64,000 bases of DNA from positions 189,858-253,857 of the forward strand of contig NZ_QJKC01000002.1 in the NCBI RefSeq assembly GCF_003202035.1. Reading direction: 5' to 3'. Under the pieces are notes generated by a model that worked only from the letters and a program-made list of their open reading frames with translations, was not told where the DNA came from and did no database searches. Origin of the DNA: Aquitalea magnusonii. GTDB taxonomy: Bacteria; Pseudomonadota; Gammaproteobacteria; Burkholderiales; Chromobacteriaceae. Shown here piece by piece: positions 1 to 9,006 of the stretch. The stretch's first letter is position 1. The number at the start of each line of letters is the position of its first letter. Made by a program: the position numbers and the translations under genes.

Positions 1-19
1 GTCAACGCCCACCAAGGTT

Positions 20-96
20 GGAGTGGTAGTTCAGTTGGTTAGAATACCGGCCTGTCACGCCGGGGGTCGCGGGTTCGAGTCCCGTCCACTCCGCCA
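20..96 (+). tRNA. tRNA-Asp (anticodon GTC)
   Basis: A 77-nt cloverleaf with a 7-bp acceptor stem (GGAGTGG paired with CCACTCC), discriminator G and encoded CCA. The anticodon GTC lies at 54-56 in a CCTGTCACG loop, and the T-arm carries GGTTCGAGTCC. These features match bacterial aspartate tRNA. An intrinsic terminator follows 8 nt later. Anything upstream, such as another tRNA of the same transcript, is outside the window. Confidence 0.97.
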
Positions 97-104
97 ATAT
101 CAGA

Positions 105-129
105 AAAAGCAGCCTATGGCTGCTTTTTT
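105..129 (+). terminator. Intrinsic terminator after tRNA-Asp
   Basis: The stem AAAGCAGCC / GGCTGCTTT with a TAT loop is followed by a T run, immediately downstream of the tRNA. Confidence 0.85.
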
Positions 130-192
130 GCATTTCTAGCCACCCTCAACCACACCAGTCTTCCTGCCACACTCCGTACCAGCCATCAATGC

Positions 193-216
193 AAAAAACC
201 CGGCATTGCCGGGTTT
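193..216 (-). terminator. Intrinsic terminator of dsbB
   Basis: The inverted repeat AACCCGGC / GCCGGGTT is followed by a T run when read on the minus strand. It sits 66 nt beyond the dsbB stop codon. Confidence 0.8.
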
Positions 217-281
217 CGCCAGGCGATTGTGCGCTACACCACCAGCCACCACAGGCATCGGGCGGCTGGTAATGGCGCAGC

Positions 282-776
282 TCAATCCTTACGCATGGCC
301 AGCCAAAGCTGCATGGCAATCACGCCGACAAAAAATACCGCCACCCAAAATGGCATGGCCTGCCCGAGGAAAGTCCAATCCACCTTGGCACACTCGCCAC
401 TGCCTTTGAACACCTTGGACAGCACATCCCACAAGGGAGAGGTTTCCATCAGGTAGTCCAGCCCAGGGCCGCAGGCGGGCACCTGATCTTCCGGCAGACT
501 CTGCAACCACAGCTGTCGCACGGAAACCGCCCCGCCCGCCAGCGCAGCCAGCACGCCCAGCCCGGCCCACAGGCGATAGCCGCCACGACCGGGGTTATGC
601 AAGGCCGCCAAGAGGGCAATCAGGCCGACGGCAATAACGCCAACGCGCTGAAAAATGCACAGCGGGCAAGGCTCCAGCTGCAAGACATACTGCGAATACA
701 GGGCAAAGCCCATGGCGGCGGCACAGCCAGCCGCCACCAGAAAGAACCCTTGGCGGCGCGATAAACGAATACTCAC
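282..776 (-). CDS. dsbB: Disulfide bond formation protein B
   Basis: This 164-residue inner-membrane protein reoxidises periplasmic DsbA and passes the electrons to quinone. Four hydrophobic helices are visible (about 12-30, 44-59, 69-88, 140-160). The first periplasmic loop carries the CPLC redox pair (C37, C40) followed by the conserved Q43-R44. The second loop carries C102 (PACGP) and C129 (GECA). All four catalytic cysteines are present and the length is near the usual 165-175. The gene stands alone between the tRNA-Asp terminator and the minus-strand patatin gene, whose stop codon is 60 nt upstream of the dsbB start. Recognition rests on family motifs and is secure. Confidence 0.96.
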   Translation of the reverse strand: MSIRLSRRQGFFLVAAGCAAAMGFALYSQYVLQLEPCPLCIFQRVGVIAVGLIALLAALHNPGRGGYRLWAGLGVLAALAGGAVSVRQLWLQSLPEDQVPACGPGLDYLMETSPLWDVLSKVFKGSGECAKVDWTFLGQAMPFWVAVFFVGVIAMQLWLAMRKD

Positions 777-836
777 AACATCCCCTTGTTTATGTTTTGG
801 GCTGAAATAGGAAAGCTCTGAGATTTTGCTACAGAC

Positions 837-1976
837 TCAAAGTTCCAGAAATTGTTTGATGGCCTCACGCTGATTCAGCGCATCCTTGTAACCAAGCGCA
901 ATCAGGGCACGGCAATATCCCGGCTCAAACAGCAAATAGGTCGCCAGCGTCATGCCACGCTGGCGCGTGCCACCCGTCCCCTTCATCAGAAAGCGCAATA
1001 CCGGCGGAAACTCATGGGCATACTGGTAAGCAATGCTTTCCAGCGATTTGCTGGGATTCAACATGAAAATGTCCACCTGCTTGAGGCTGGTTTGCGTGCA
1101 CAGTTCCTGATGCCCCTCCAGCAAAGACACCGTGTGATTCACCCGCAACAAGCGCTCCATATCCATCGACATGCTGTCGATGAACACACTATTTAGCAGA
1201 TGGCCGAATATCTGTGCCGGGCTGGGCGCCACCCCGGTGGTGCGGCGCTCGGCCCCTGCTGGCCGCTGACTGCTCAAGCCGACGATAAACAGCTTTTCCG
1301 CCCCCAGATGCAGGGCCGGCGACAAGGGGGCCATCTGCCGAATGGCGCCATCGCAATAATGCAGCTTGCCGATCTGGGTCGAGGGAAAGATCAGCGGAAT
1401 GGCCGATGTGGCCATCAAATGATCCAGCGAGATTTTCTCGCGCACGCCAATACGCTGATGACGGGACCATTCGTTGATACCGGACTGCCCCTCAAAAAAG
1501 GTCACCGACATACCGGTACTGAAACAGGAGGCGGTCAGGGCCAATGCCTGCAGGGCATGCTGCTGCAATGAATCCTGAATGCCATCCAGCGGCATGGTGC
1601 GTGCCAGAAAATCGCGCAATGGCGCATTATCCAGAAAGCTGCGCGGATTACGCCAGCCGCGGCCGCCAGTGGCGATGGAAATGCCAAAATGGAAAAAGGT
1701 CTTGAGAAAATAGGCCAGGCTGGCATCGTAAACATTATTGATGTGCAATTGCTTCCACATCTGGGCCAGATAGCGCACCGCCTGACGATAATTGCCCGCC
1801 CCGGCAGCCACTGCCACGGCATTGATGGCGCCAGCCGAAGTACCGCAGATGATGGGAAAGGGATTGCGTTCCGGCTCCGGCAGCAATCGCGAAATGGCCA
1901 GCAATACGCCCGCCTGATAGGCGGCACGGGCGCCGCCTCCCGACAGCACCAGACCGATCTTGCTCTTCCCCGCCAT
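837..1976 (-). CDS. Patatin-like phospholipase (cytoplasmic type)
   Basis: This 379-residue protein is a predicted lipid acyl hydrolase with the Ser-Asp dyad of the patatin/RssA family. The glycine-rich oxyanion loop SGGGARAAYQAG is at residues 12-23, the nucleophile motif GTSAG has Ser47, and a DGA motif in CDGAIRQM around residue 215 supplies the Asp. No signal peptide is visible, so a cytoplasmic or membrane-associated location is inferred. The start at 1976 was chosen because GAGGTG lies 7 nt upstream and the conserved fold starts just after it; the frame stays open to 2018, but those extra 14 residues look non-conserved. The natural lipid substrate cannot be told from sequence. A second, secreted patatin lies at 6674-8899. 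Confidence 0.88.
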   Translation of the reverse strand: MAGKSKIGLVLSGGGARAAYQAGVLLAISRLLPEPERNPFPIICGTSAGAINAVAVAAGAGNYRQAVRYLAQMWKQLHINNVYDASLAYFLKTFFHFGISIATGGRGWRNPRSFLDNAPLRDFLARTMPLDGIQDSLQQHALQALALTASCFSTGMSVTFFEGQSGINEWSRHQRIGVREKISLDHLMATSAIPLIFPSTQIGKLHYCDGAIRQMAPLSPALHLGAEKLFIVGLSSQRPAGAERRTTGVAPSPAQIFGHLLNSVFIDSMSMDMERLLRVNHTVSLLEGHQELCTQTSLKQVDIFMLNPSKSLESIAYQYAHEFPPVLRFLMKGTGGTRQRGMTLATYLLFEPGYCRALIALGYKDALNQREAIKQFLEL

Positions 1977-2024
1977 CTTGCACCTCGCTGTGGATGCATT
2001 AGTTGTTGTTATAGGCATAGCCGG

Positions 2025-2050
2025 AAAACGGCTGCTCTGACAAGCAGCCG
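2025..2050 (-). terminator. Intrinsic terminator of pmbA
   Basis: A perfect 8-bp stem (CGGCTGCT / AGCAGCCG, 6-nt loop) is followed by TTTT on the minus strand, just past the pmbA stop codon. It separates pmbA from the patatin gene downstream. Confidence 0.75.
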
Positions 2051-2063
2051 CATCACATCAGCC

Positions 2064-3422
2064 TCAGTCTTCACCCGCCACGGTCATCGATTCGATCAAC
2101 ACCGAACCCATGACTTTGCCACCTCGTGCCAAGGTATCGGTGCCAACTGCCACCATGCGCTGGAACATTTCACGCAGATTGCCCGCGATGGTGATTTCCT
2201 CCACCGGATAGGCGATCACACCCTTTTCCACCCAGAAGCCGGCCGCGCCGCGCGAATAATCGCCGGTCACGGTATTGATGCCATGGCCCAGCAGCTCGGT
2301 GACCAGCAGCCCAGTTCCCACCTGCTGCAACAACTCGTCAAAGCTCTCCCCCGTGCTGTGCACCAGCAGATTATGCGGGCCGCCGGCATTGCCGGTTGTC
2401 TGCAAACCGAGCTTGCGTGCCGAGTAGCTGGCCAGCATATAGCCCTGTAATACCCCCTGATCCACCAGCCGCCGCGCCGAGGTTTCCACCCCCTCGCTAT
2501 CAAAGGCACCGCTCGACATGCCACGCAATACAAAGGGATCTTCATCCACCGTGATATTGGGATGGAAAATCTGCTGCCCCTGGCAATCCAGCAAGAAAGA
2601 AGACTTGCGGTACAAATTGCCCCCGCTGATGGCCGACACCAGGTGACCCAGCAAGGATGCCGCCACCGGCGCCTCGAACAGCACCGGGTACTGGCCGGTC
2701 TTTACCCGGCGTGCCGACAGGCGACGCACCGCCCGTTCACCGGCGATACGGCCGATCTTGCGCGGGTCCTCCAGATCATCCGGATGCCGCGCGGCCGAAT
2801 ACCAGTAATCGCGCTGCATCGAGCCGCCCTCTTCCGCCACCACCGCAGCAGAAATGCTGTGACGGCTGCCGGGATAACCCGCCAGGAATCCATTACTGTT
2901 GGCATAGATGAAATGACTGGCCTGCGCCGATACCGAAGCTCCTTCGGAATTGCGGATGCGCGCATCCACCGCCCTGGCAGCATCTTCACACTGCCGCGCC
3001 AGCTCGATGGCCTGCTCCACCGGCAGATTCCACGGGTGGAACAGATCCAGATCGGGAAAATCGGTGGCCAGCAACTGCCGGTCGGCCAGGCCGGAACACT
3101 CGTCCTCGGCAGTAAAGCGCGCAATATCCAGCGCGGCCTTCACCGTATCGCGCAGGGCTGTTTCGGAAAAGTCAGAGGTACTGGCATGGCCTTTTTTCTG
3201 CCCCAGGTACACGGTGACCGACACCCCCTTGTCCTGGTTGTACTCGATGGTTTCCACCTCGCCCAGCCGTACGCTGACCGTCTGGCCCAGACCTTCGGAA
3301 ACATCGGTTTCGGCGGCAGAAGCCCCATGCTGTTGCGCCAGCTCCAGTACACGACTGGCGATGCCTGCTAATACGTCTTTGCTGAAACTGAATGTGTTGT
3401 CTGCCAATGTCTTATCTACCAT
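2064..3422 (-). CDS. pmbA: Metalloprotease PmbA (TldE), TldD partner
   Basis: This 452-residue protein matches PmbA/TldE, the non-catalytic partner of TldD in the zinc-dependent heterodimer that degrades unfolded peptides, matures microcins and clears CcdA-type antitoxins. Recognisable parts are the N-terminal Q-H-G-A-S-A-A-E-T-D strand, the central RNSEGASVSAQ region and the C-terminal segment with EITIAGNL and VGTDT. E. coli PmbA has 450 residues. The frame remains open far upstream to 4091, but that extension runs antisense to darP and is rejected; ATG at 3422 gives the family length. No strong Shine-Dalgarno is seen. The gene is divergent from darP with 126 nt between starts. tldD is not in this window. 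Confidence 0.92.
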   Translation of the reverse strand: MVDKTLADNTFSFSKDVLAGIASRVLELAQQHGASAAETDVSEGLGQTVSVRLGEVETIEYNQDKGVSVTVYLGQKKGHASTSDFSETALRDTVKAALDIARFTAEDECSGLADRQLLATDFPDLDLFHPWNLPVEQAIELARQCEDAARAVDARIRNSEGASVSAQASHFIYANSNGFLAGYPGSRHSISAAVVAEEGGSMQRDYWYSAARHPDDLEDPRKIGRIAGERAVRRLSARRVKTGQYPVLFEAPVAASLLGHLVSAISGGNLYRKSSFLLDCQGQQIFHPNITVDEDPFVLRGMSSGAFDSEGVETSARRLVDQGVLQGYMLASYSARKLGLQTTGNAGGPHNLLVHSTGESFDELLQQVGTGLLVTELLGHGINTVTGDYSRGAAGFWVEKGVIAYPVEEITIAGNLREMFQRMVAVGTDTLARGGKVMGSVLIESMTVAGED

Positions 3423-3548
3423 GATGTATTTTGCCTTGCCGATGCGGCGGCGCAGCCCGCCACCACCGCCGCCGACGTGTTTGCACGGGAAGCGACACGT
3501 CTTTTCCGGTATCATACCAGCCTTGAAAACCGTAGAGACTTTTGAACG

Positions 3549-4112
3549 ATGACTGATTACCAGGACGACAGCCTGCCTGACGGCATGATCAGCAAGTCCC
3601 AGCGCAAGCGCAACATGGACGCGCTGCAGGATCTGGGCAAGGAGCTGGTCGAACTCTCCAAGGATACGCTGAAGAAAATGCAGCTGCCGGAGGATTTGCT
3701 GACTGCCATTCTGGACTACAAACGCTTTACCGCCCATGGTGCACTGCGCCGCCAGCTGCAATACATCGGCAAGCTGATGCGCGACATCGACGCAGAGCCG
3801 ATCCGCCAGTATCTGCTGGTGATCAAGGGCGAATCGTCCGAGCACATTGCCTGGCAACATTTGCTGGAACGCTGGCGCGAACGCCTGATGAGCGACGATA
3901 AAATGTCCGCCACCTTCATTAACGAATTTCCCGGCGTGGACCCACAACAACTGCGCACGCTGATTCGCAATGCCCGCAAGGAACAGGCCGAGAACAAGCC
4001 GCCCAAATCCTTCCGCCTGCTGTTCCAGCTGATCAAGCAAGCCATCCCCGAGCCGGGCAAGCCCCGGGTACAGCAGGATGAACAAGCACACGAATACGGA
4101 GAAGACGAGTAA
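3549..4112 (+). CDS. darP: Ribosome-associated protein DarP/YjgA (DUF615)
   Basis: This 187-residue basic, helical protein has the features of the YjgA/DarP family: SKSQRKR near the N terminus, an LPEDLLTAILDYKRFTAHGA-like core, RRQLQYIGKLMRD, and the FPGVDPQQLRTLIRNARKE block near the C terminus. In E. coli DarP assists late 50S assembly. It is divergent from pmbA, the same neighbour as in many proteobacteria. Its stop overlaps the mog start by one base (TAATG), so translational coupling with mog is likely. Confidence 0.93.
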   Translation: MTDYQDDSLPDGMISKSQRKRNMDALQDLGKELVELSKDTLKKMQLPEDLLTAILDYKRFTAHGALRRQLQYIGKLMRDIDAEPIRQYLLVIKGESSEHIAWQHLLERWRERLMSDDKMSATFINEFPGVDPQQLRTLIRNARKEQAENKPPKSFRLLFQLIKQAIPEPGKPRVQQDEQAHEYGEDE

Positions 4113-4693
4113 TGCTGAAGATAGGCCTGGTTTCAGTTTCGGATCGCGCCAGTAGCGGCGTTTACCAGGACCAGGGCATTCCGGCCCTGCAAGACTGGCT
4201 GACCCAGGCGCTGGCTAGCCCGTTCACCACTGTCACCCGGCTGATTCCGGACGAGCAGGCCGAGATCGAATCCACGCTGCGACAGCTGGTGGACGAGGAA
4301 GGCTGTCACCTGGTGCTGACAACCGGCGGCACCGGTCCGGCACCGCGCGATGTCACACCGGATGCCACCCTGGCAGTGGCCGACCGCGAAATGCCGGGCT
4401 TCGGCGAGCAAATGCGCCAGATCAGCCTGCGTTTTGTGCCGACGGCCATTCTGTCGCGCCAGGTCGGCGTCATTCGCAAAAGTACGCTGATCCTCAATCT
4501 GCCCGGCCAGCCCAAGGCGATCAAGGAAACTCTGGAAGGGCTGAAAGACCAACAGGGAGAAACACAGGTGCCCGGCATTTTTGCTGCCGTCCCCTACTGC
4601 CTCGACCTGATCGGCGGCCCCTATGTCGAAACCGTGCCGCAGATCGTCAAGGCATTCCGCCCCAAGTCGGCACAAAAACCCGCTTCGGCCTGA
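4112..4693 (+). CDS. mog: Molybdopterin adenylyltransferase
   Basis: This 193-residue cytoplasmic enzyme adenylates molybdopterin before molybdate insertion in molybdenum-cofactor biosynthesis. The N terminus KIGLVSVSDRAS, the nucleotide/pterin loop TTGGTGPAPRDVTP (around residues 70-83) and the later LNLPGQPKA loop are typical MogA features, and the length matches E. coli Mog (195). The gene overlaps darP by one base at its 5' end and yheT by one base at its 3' end (TGATG), giving a compact three-gene unit. Confidence 0.93.
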   Translation: MLKIGLVSVSDRASSGVYQDQGIPALQDWLTQALASPFTTVTRLIPDEQAEIESTLRQLVDEEGCHLVLTTGGTGPAPRDVTPDATLAVADREMPGFGEQMRQISLRFVPTAILSRQVGVIRKSTLILNLPGQPKAIKETLEGLKDQQGETQVPGIFAAVPYCLDLIGGPYVETVPQIVKAFRPKSAQKPASA

Positions 4694-5676
4694 TGTCCTA
4701 CCGTGCCCCGGCCTGGCTGCCAGACGGCCATAGCCAAACCATCTGGCCAGCCCTGTTGCTGCGCACGCCACGACCACCCTATCGTCGTGAACGATGGCCC
4801 ACCCCGGACGGGGCCAGCATTGCACTGGACTTTGTCGATGGCCAGCCCGACAGCCCGCTGGTCGTGCTGTTTCACGGTCTGGAAGGCAGCAGCGACAGTC
4901 ACTACGCCCGTGCCTTGATGCAGGCAGTCGCCGCACGCGGCTGGCATGGCGTAGTGCCGCACTTTCGTGGCTGCGGCGGCATGGACAATCCCTTGCCACG
5001 CGCCTACCACGCAGGGGATGCGGCGGAAATTCGCTGGATACTGCAGCGCCTGGCGCGGCGCCATCCGCTGATGGCGGTCGCGGCGGTATCACTGGGCGGC
5101 AGCATGCTGCTGAACTATCTGGCCGAAGAAGGCCCGTCTGCCCTGCCTCGCGCCGCAGCCGCCATCTCGGCCCCGCTGGATCTGGTCGCGGCCAGCACCC
5201 GGCTCGACCGGGGCCTGGGCAGGTTGCTGTATACCCGCATGTTCATGAACACCCTCAAGCCCAAGGCACTGGCCACCCTGCGCCAGCATCCGGGCCTGTT
5301 CGACGCCGGCCGGGTACGCCGCGCCCGCACCTTTGTCGAATTCGATGATGCCGTCACCGCCCCGCTGCATGGCTATGGTACGGCGCTCAATTACTGGCAA
5401 CGTGCCAGCAGCAAGCCACGTCTGCGCCAGATCAGCTGCCCCACCTTGATCCTGAATGCCCGCAACGACCCTTTCCTGCCGGCATCAGCCCTGCCAGCGG
5501 CGAGCGAAGTCAGCCCGGCGGTGGTACTGGACTTTCCGCAGCATGGCGGGCATGTCGGCTTTGTCAGCGGCCGCTTTCCCGGTCATATTCACTGGCTGCC
5601 ACAGCGCCTGCTCGACTTCTTCCTGCCCCATCTGCAAAACAACCCCGGCCAGGCAGACGCGGCCCCCCGCCCTTAG
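4693..5676 (+). CDS. yheT: YheT-type alpha/beta hydrolase
   Basis: This 327-residue protein belongs to the AB-hydrolase-4 (YheT/EMB8-like) family. The N terminus PAWLPDGHSQTIWPALL is characteristic. FHGLEGSSDSHY gives the oxyanion region, VSLGGS supplies the nucleophilic Ser, DPFLP is close to the expected acid, and HGGHVGF carries the catalytic His. The family is thought to act on esters or lipids; the physiological substrate is unknown. It is the last gene of the darP-mog-yheT unit, and the roughly 120 nt that follow hold no clear terminator. Confidence 0.9.
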   Translation: MSYRAPAWLPDGHSQTIWPALLLRTPRPPYRRERWPTPDGASIALDFVDGQPDSPLVVLFHGLEGSSDSHYARALMQAVAARGWHGVVPHFRGCGGMDNPLPRAYHAGDAAEIRWILQRLARRHPLMAVAAVSLGGSMLLNYLAEEGPSALPRAAAAISAPLDLVAASTRLDRGLGRLLYTRMFMNTLKPKALATLRQHPGLFDAGRVRRARTFVEFDDAVTAPLHGYGTALNYWQRASSKPRLRQISCPTLILNARNDPFLPASALPAASEVSPAVVLDFPQHGGHVGFVSGRFPGHIHWLPQRLLDFFLPHLQNNPGQADAAPRP

Positions 5677-5796
5677 CAGCCACCCGGCCCATCAGCCCTG
5701 CTCCGGCAGCCAGGGCCGCTGCGGCATGATTGCCAAAGCCGGCACAGTTCTGCATGATGTCCGCTTTGGCTGAACGCATTACCACAGGCTTACAGA

Positions 5797-6597
5797 ATGT
5801 CCGACATCCTCAATACCATCGTCGCCACCAAGCATCAGGAAGTGTCCGCTGCCCGGCAAACCTGCCCGCTGGCTGAAGTCCGCCATGCCGCCGAACTACG
5901 CGCCACCGACAAGCGCGACTTTGTCGCCGCCATCCGCGCCAAGCATGCCTTGGGTCAGCCGGCAGTGATTGCTGAAATCAAGAAAGCCAGCCCGAGCAAG
6001 GGCGTGATTCGTGCCGACTTCGACCCGGCAGCCATTGCCGCCAGCTATGCCGCTGCCGGCGCAGCCTGCCTGTCGGTACTGACCGACAAGCAATATTTCC
6101 AGGGCGATGCCGCCTATCTGCAAGCCGCCCGTGCCGCCTGCCATTTGCCGGTGCTGCGCAAGGATTTCATGGTTGACGAATATCAGCTGTATGAGGCCCG
6201 CGCCATGGGTGCCGACTGCATCCTGCTGATTGCCGCCGCCCTGCCGCTGGCCCAGATGCGCGACTTCGAAGCCCTGTCACGCGAACTGGGCATGGCCGTG
6301 CTGGTGGAAGTCCACAATGAACAAGAACTGGAACAGGCGCTACAGCTGGATACCGAACTGATCGGCGTCAACAATCGCAATCTGCGCACCTTTGAAGTCA
6401 GCCTGACCACCACGCTGAAACTGCTGCCCGGCATCAGCAATGGCCGCATTGCGGTGACGGAAAGTGGCATTCTCACTGCCGATGACGTGCGCCTGATGCG
6501 CAGCCATCAGGTACACAGCTTTCTGGTGGGCGAAGCCTTCATGCGTCAGGACGACCCCGGCGCCGCCCTTGCCGGACTATTCTTTCCGCAGGACTGA
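5797..6597 (+). CDS. trpC: Indole-3-glycerol phosphate synthase
   Basis: This 266-residue TIM-barrel enzyme converts CdRP to indole-3-glycerol phosphate in tryptophan biosynthesis. Diagnostic segments are [57 protein letters not shown] and VTESGI, which together contain the usual catalytic Lys and Glu residues. It is a monofunctional TrpC, not fused to TrpF. No other trp gene lies next to it in this window. A bidirectional terminator follows. Confidence 0.97.
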   Translation: MSDILNTIVATKHQEVSAARQTCPLAEVRHAAELRATDKRDFVAAIRAKHALGQPAVIAEIKKASPSKGVIRADFDPAAIAASYAAAGAACLSVLTDKQYFQGDAAYLQAARAACHLPVLRKDFMVDEYQLYEARAMGADCILLIAAALPLAQMRDFEALSRELGMAVLVEVHNEQELEQALQLDTELIGVNNRNLRTFEVSLTTTLKLLPGISNGRIAVTESGILTADDVRLMRSHQVHSFLVGEAFMRQDDPGAALAGLFFPQD

Positions 6598-6626
6598 AGC
6601 TTGCCATCCGTGCCGATGGCAATAGC

Positions 6627-6655
6627 AAAACGGCCACCCAAGCGGTGGCCGTTTT
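6627..6655. terminator. Bidirectional terminator, trpC / type Vd patatin
   Basis: AAAACGGCCACC and GGTGGCCGTTTT form a symmetrical A-run/stem/T-run hairpin between two convergent genes, so it can serve both. Confidence 0.88.
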
Positions 6656-6673
6656 GTATTCCAGGGCAGCGTT

Positions 6674-8899
6674 TCAATAATCAGCACCCAGGTAGATATA
6701 GCCGCTGAGCTTGCCATTCTTGGCATTGCCCACCCCCAGAAAGAAGGGGCCAAAAATGGTATCCGCCGCCAGAAACACCGAACCGGCAGGAATCCATTGC
6801 GTCGTGCTGCCATCGAAGGGGTTGCCCCACACCCGGCCCACCTCGCCCGACATCCCGGCATACAGACCGCTGCCCAGGGCGGATGGCAGCGAGGCCGCAC
6901 GCCAGTACACCATCAGCCGTGACAGGGCCACCTTCTCACCCAGCAACTCACCCGCCTGATAGCCGGTCAGGTTGAGGAAGCCGCCCAGCGACTCCAGCCG
7001 GTAGTCATCCGGCTTGCGATTGACAATGCCACGCGCCTTGCCGGTCAGCCGGAAGGTCAGATCGCCAAAGGTTTTCACCCCTTCCACCACCGCGTCATAG
7101 TCGCGGCTGGCGGTATAGCTGCCCATGGCCGGCAGGGACGAGGTCAGCACGACATTCATGAAATAGCCTGAGCGCGGCCAGCGCGGATTGTCAAACTGAT
7201 CGAATACCAGTTTGCCACGCACCCCGGCGTAGCTGTGGTTGATCGTGCCGCTCAACAGGGCGGAGTCGCCCAGTGACAGATAGCTTTCCACCCGAGAATC
7301 AAACAGCCCCAGTCGCAATTCACCATAACGGCCCAGCACCGTACCGACATCCGCATTGAACATGGTGATATCGTTGCTCACTTCGGCATATTTGATGTGA
7401 TTGTCATCATAGAACGACAGCGGCTGCTGGTGATAACTGAGCGATGCCGCCGCAAACAAGGGGCTGTCATACGACCATGGCTGGTACAACTCGGTCTTGA
7501 ACAGCTTGTCCTTGCCGATGACCATCTCGTTCCGCCATGAGCCACCGGCCGGATTCAGCCAGTTACGCTGGTGGGAAGCCAGGAAGCTGAAGTTGGAATC
7601 GCCCGGCGTCGAGCTATTGAGGCTCAGGCCGAAATGAACCGTATTGGGGCCAATATTCTTTTCCAGTGGCATCACGGTCATGATGTTGCGACCATTGCGC
7701 GCATCGATGGCGTAGCTGAGCTGGTCGTAATCACCCGCAGCAAACAGCGCACGCAGCTTTTCGCGCACAGCATCAACCGTCTCCCCTCCCTTCATGTTCG
7801 CCACGCTGCTGGCCAGACCATCCGCATTGACAAAGCGACTATCTGATTTGACCTGGATATCATCCACCACAGGATAGGCCGGCAGCTTCAAGCGCTCGCG
7901 CCATGCGGCATAGCGCTCGGCGCTCACCGAAAAGCGGCGCAGTGCCTGCTCCTGAGCCATCGCCGCCGCATTGCCACGCTGGATGATGGCCTGATTTTCC
8001 ACGAAATCGGCCGCACCATAGCCATTCAGGTCCGGCCGGATCAGCACATCCTCCGGTTGCAGCAAGGCCATCTGCTCCCTGACATTACGGCTGACCATCA
8101 GGTTGGTGGTCTGCGCCACCACATCAAACAGGCTGTTGATCTGGTCCTTGCTTAAAGGCGGCGTGCCGACATCCACCACAATCAGGTGCTGTGCACATTG
8201 CCGGGCATCCTGAATCGGCAGATTACGTGCCAGACCACCATCCACCAGCAACCGGCCATCGGTTTCCACCAGATCGAACAAACCGGGCACGGCCATGCTG
8301 GCCCGCAAGGCCTGGGCCAGCGGCCCCTTGTCGAACACCACCGCCTCACCATTGGCCAGATCTGTGGCCACGGCACGGAAAGGAATCGGCAGTTTCTCGA
8401 AGCTATCCAGCTGGCGGTCACGGGTCAGCTTGCGGATGAACATCTCGATTTCCTGCGAGTTGATGGCACTGCGCGGCACACGCAGCTGCCCGTTCTGCAG
8501 GCCGAAGGTCACATCGAGATAGTTTTTGTAATCATCACGCTTCTTGTCATAGGGAATGTCAGTCCGCGGCAGGCGCCCGGACAGCATCTGATCCCAGTTG
8601 GCATCACGAAAATCCGCTGCCATCTGATCCAGATCCAGGCCATTGGCATACATGCCACCTACCAGGGCCCCTGCGCTGGTGCCGGCAATGCAGCGGATGG
8701 GGATGTGCAGGCGCTGCAACTCCCGCAGCACCCCCAGGTGGGCAAATCCACGCGCCCCGCCACCGCCCAGCACCACGCCCACGCCTTCATCCGCAGCCAG
8801 TTCGAATGCACCGGCCTGCGGCGCAGCAAACAAGATGGGCAGCGCCAGAATCAGCAGTTTCAGCGAAATTTTCAAAATTCTTTTTGTAGCAGGATGCAT
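6674..8899 (-). CDS. Type Vd autotransporter with patatin passenger (PlpD-like)
   Basis: A 741-residue secreted lipase. Residues 1-31 form a signal peptide (KR-rich start, hydrophobic LLILALPILFAA, cleavage after AGA). The patatin domain follows: GGGGARGFAHLG at about 45-56, GTSAG with Ser75, and DGGLARN with the dyad Asp. A POTRA-like linker (about 360-420) precedes a C-terminal 16-strand Omp85/surface-antigen barrel ending in an aromatic residue (YLGADY). This order, patatin then POTRA then barrel, matches P. aeruginosa PlpD and Fusobacterium FplA, which export the lipase to the cell surface. The start at 8899 was chosen for the signal peptide; the open frame upstream lacks one. It is divergent from the PilZ-like gene. 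Confidence 0.9.
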   Translation of the reverse strand: MHPATKRILKISLKLLILALPILFAAPQAGAFELAADEGVGVVLGGGGARGFAHLGVLRELQRLHIPIRCIAGTSAGALVGGMYANGLDLDQMAADFRDANWDQMLSGRLPRTDIPYDKKRDDYKNYLDVTFGLQNGQLRVPRSAINSQEIEMFIRKLTRDRQLDSFEKLPIPFRAVATDLANGEAVVFDKGPLAQALRASMAVPGLFDLVETDGRLLVDGGLARNLPIQDARQCAQHLIVVDVGTPPLSKDQINSLFDVVAQTTNLMVSRNVREQMALLQPEDVLIRPDLNGYGAADFVENQAIIQRGNAAAMAQEQALRRFSVSAERYAAWRERLKLPAYPVVDDIQVKSDSRFVNADGLASSVANMKGGETVDAVREKLRALFAAGDYDQLSYAIDARNGRNIMTVMPLEKNIGPNTVHFGLSLNSSTPGDSNFSFLASHQRNWLNPAGGSWRNEMVIGKDKLFKTELYQPWSYDSPLFAAASLSYHQQPLSFYDDNHIKYAEVSNDITMFNADVGTVLGRYGELRLGLFDSRVESYLSLGDSALLSGTINHSYAGVRGKLVFDQFDNPRWPRSGYFMNVVLTSSLPAMGSYTASRDYDAVVEGVKTFGDLTFRLTGKARGIVNRKPDDYRLESLGGFLNLTGYQAGELLGEKVALSRLMVYWRAASLPSALGSGLYAGMSGEVGRVWGNPFDGSTTQWIPAGSVFLAADTIFGPFFLGVGNAKNGKLSGYIYLGADY

Positions 8900-9006
8900 A
8901 TTCAGTAAAAAACGGAAATTTACTATTTCACCTAAGCTGCACGGTGACGTAAGATATAGTGTCATACATTCGACAAAACATAGAGCCCAATAAAGCTTAA
9001 GGCACA

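Noticed and set aside
3423-4091. N-terminal extension of pmbA by 223 residues
   Set aside because: It is antisense to darP and unlike any PmbA; ATG 3422 restores the family length.
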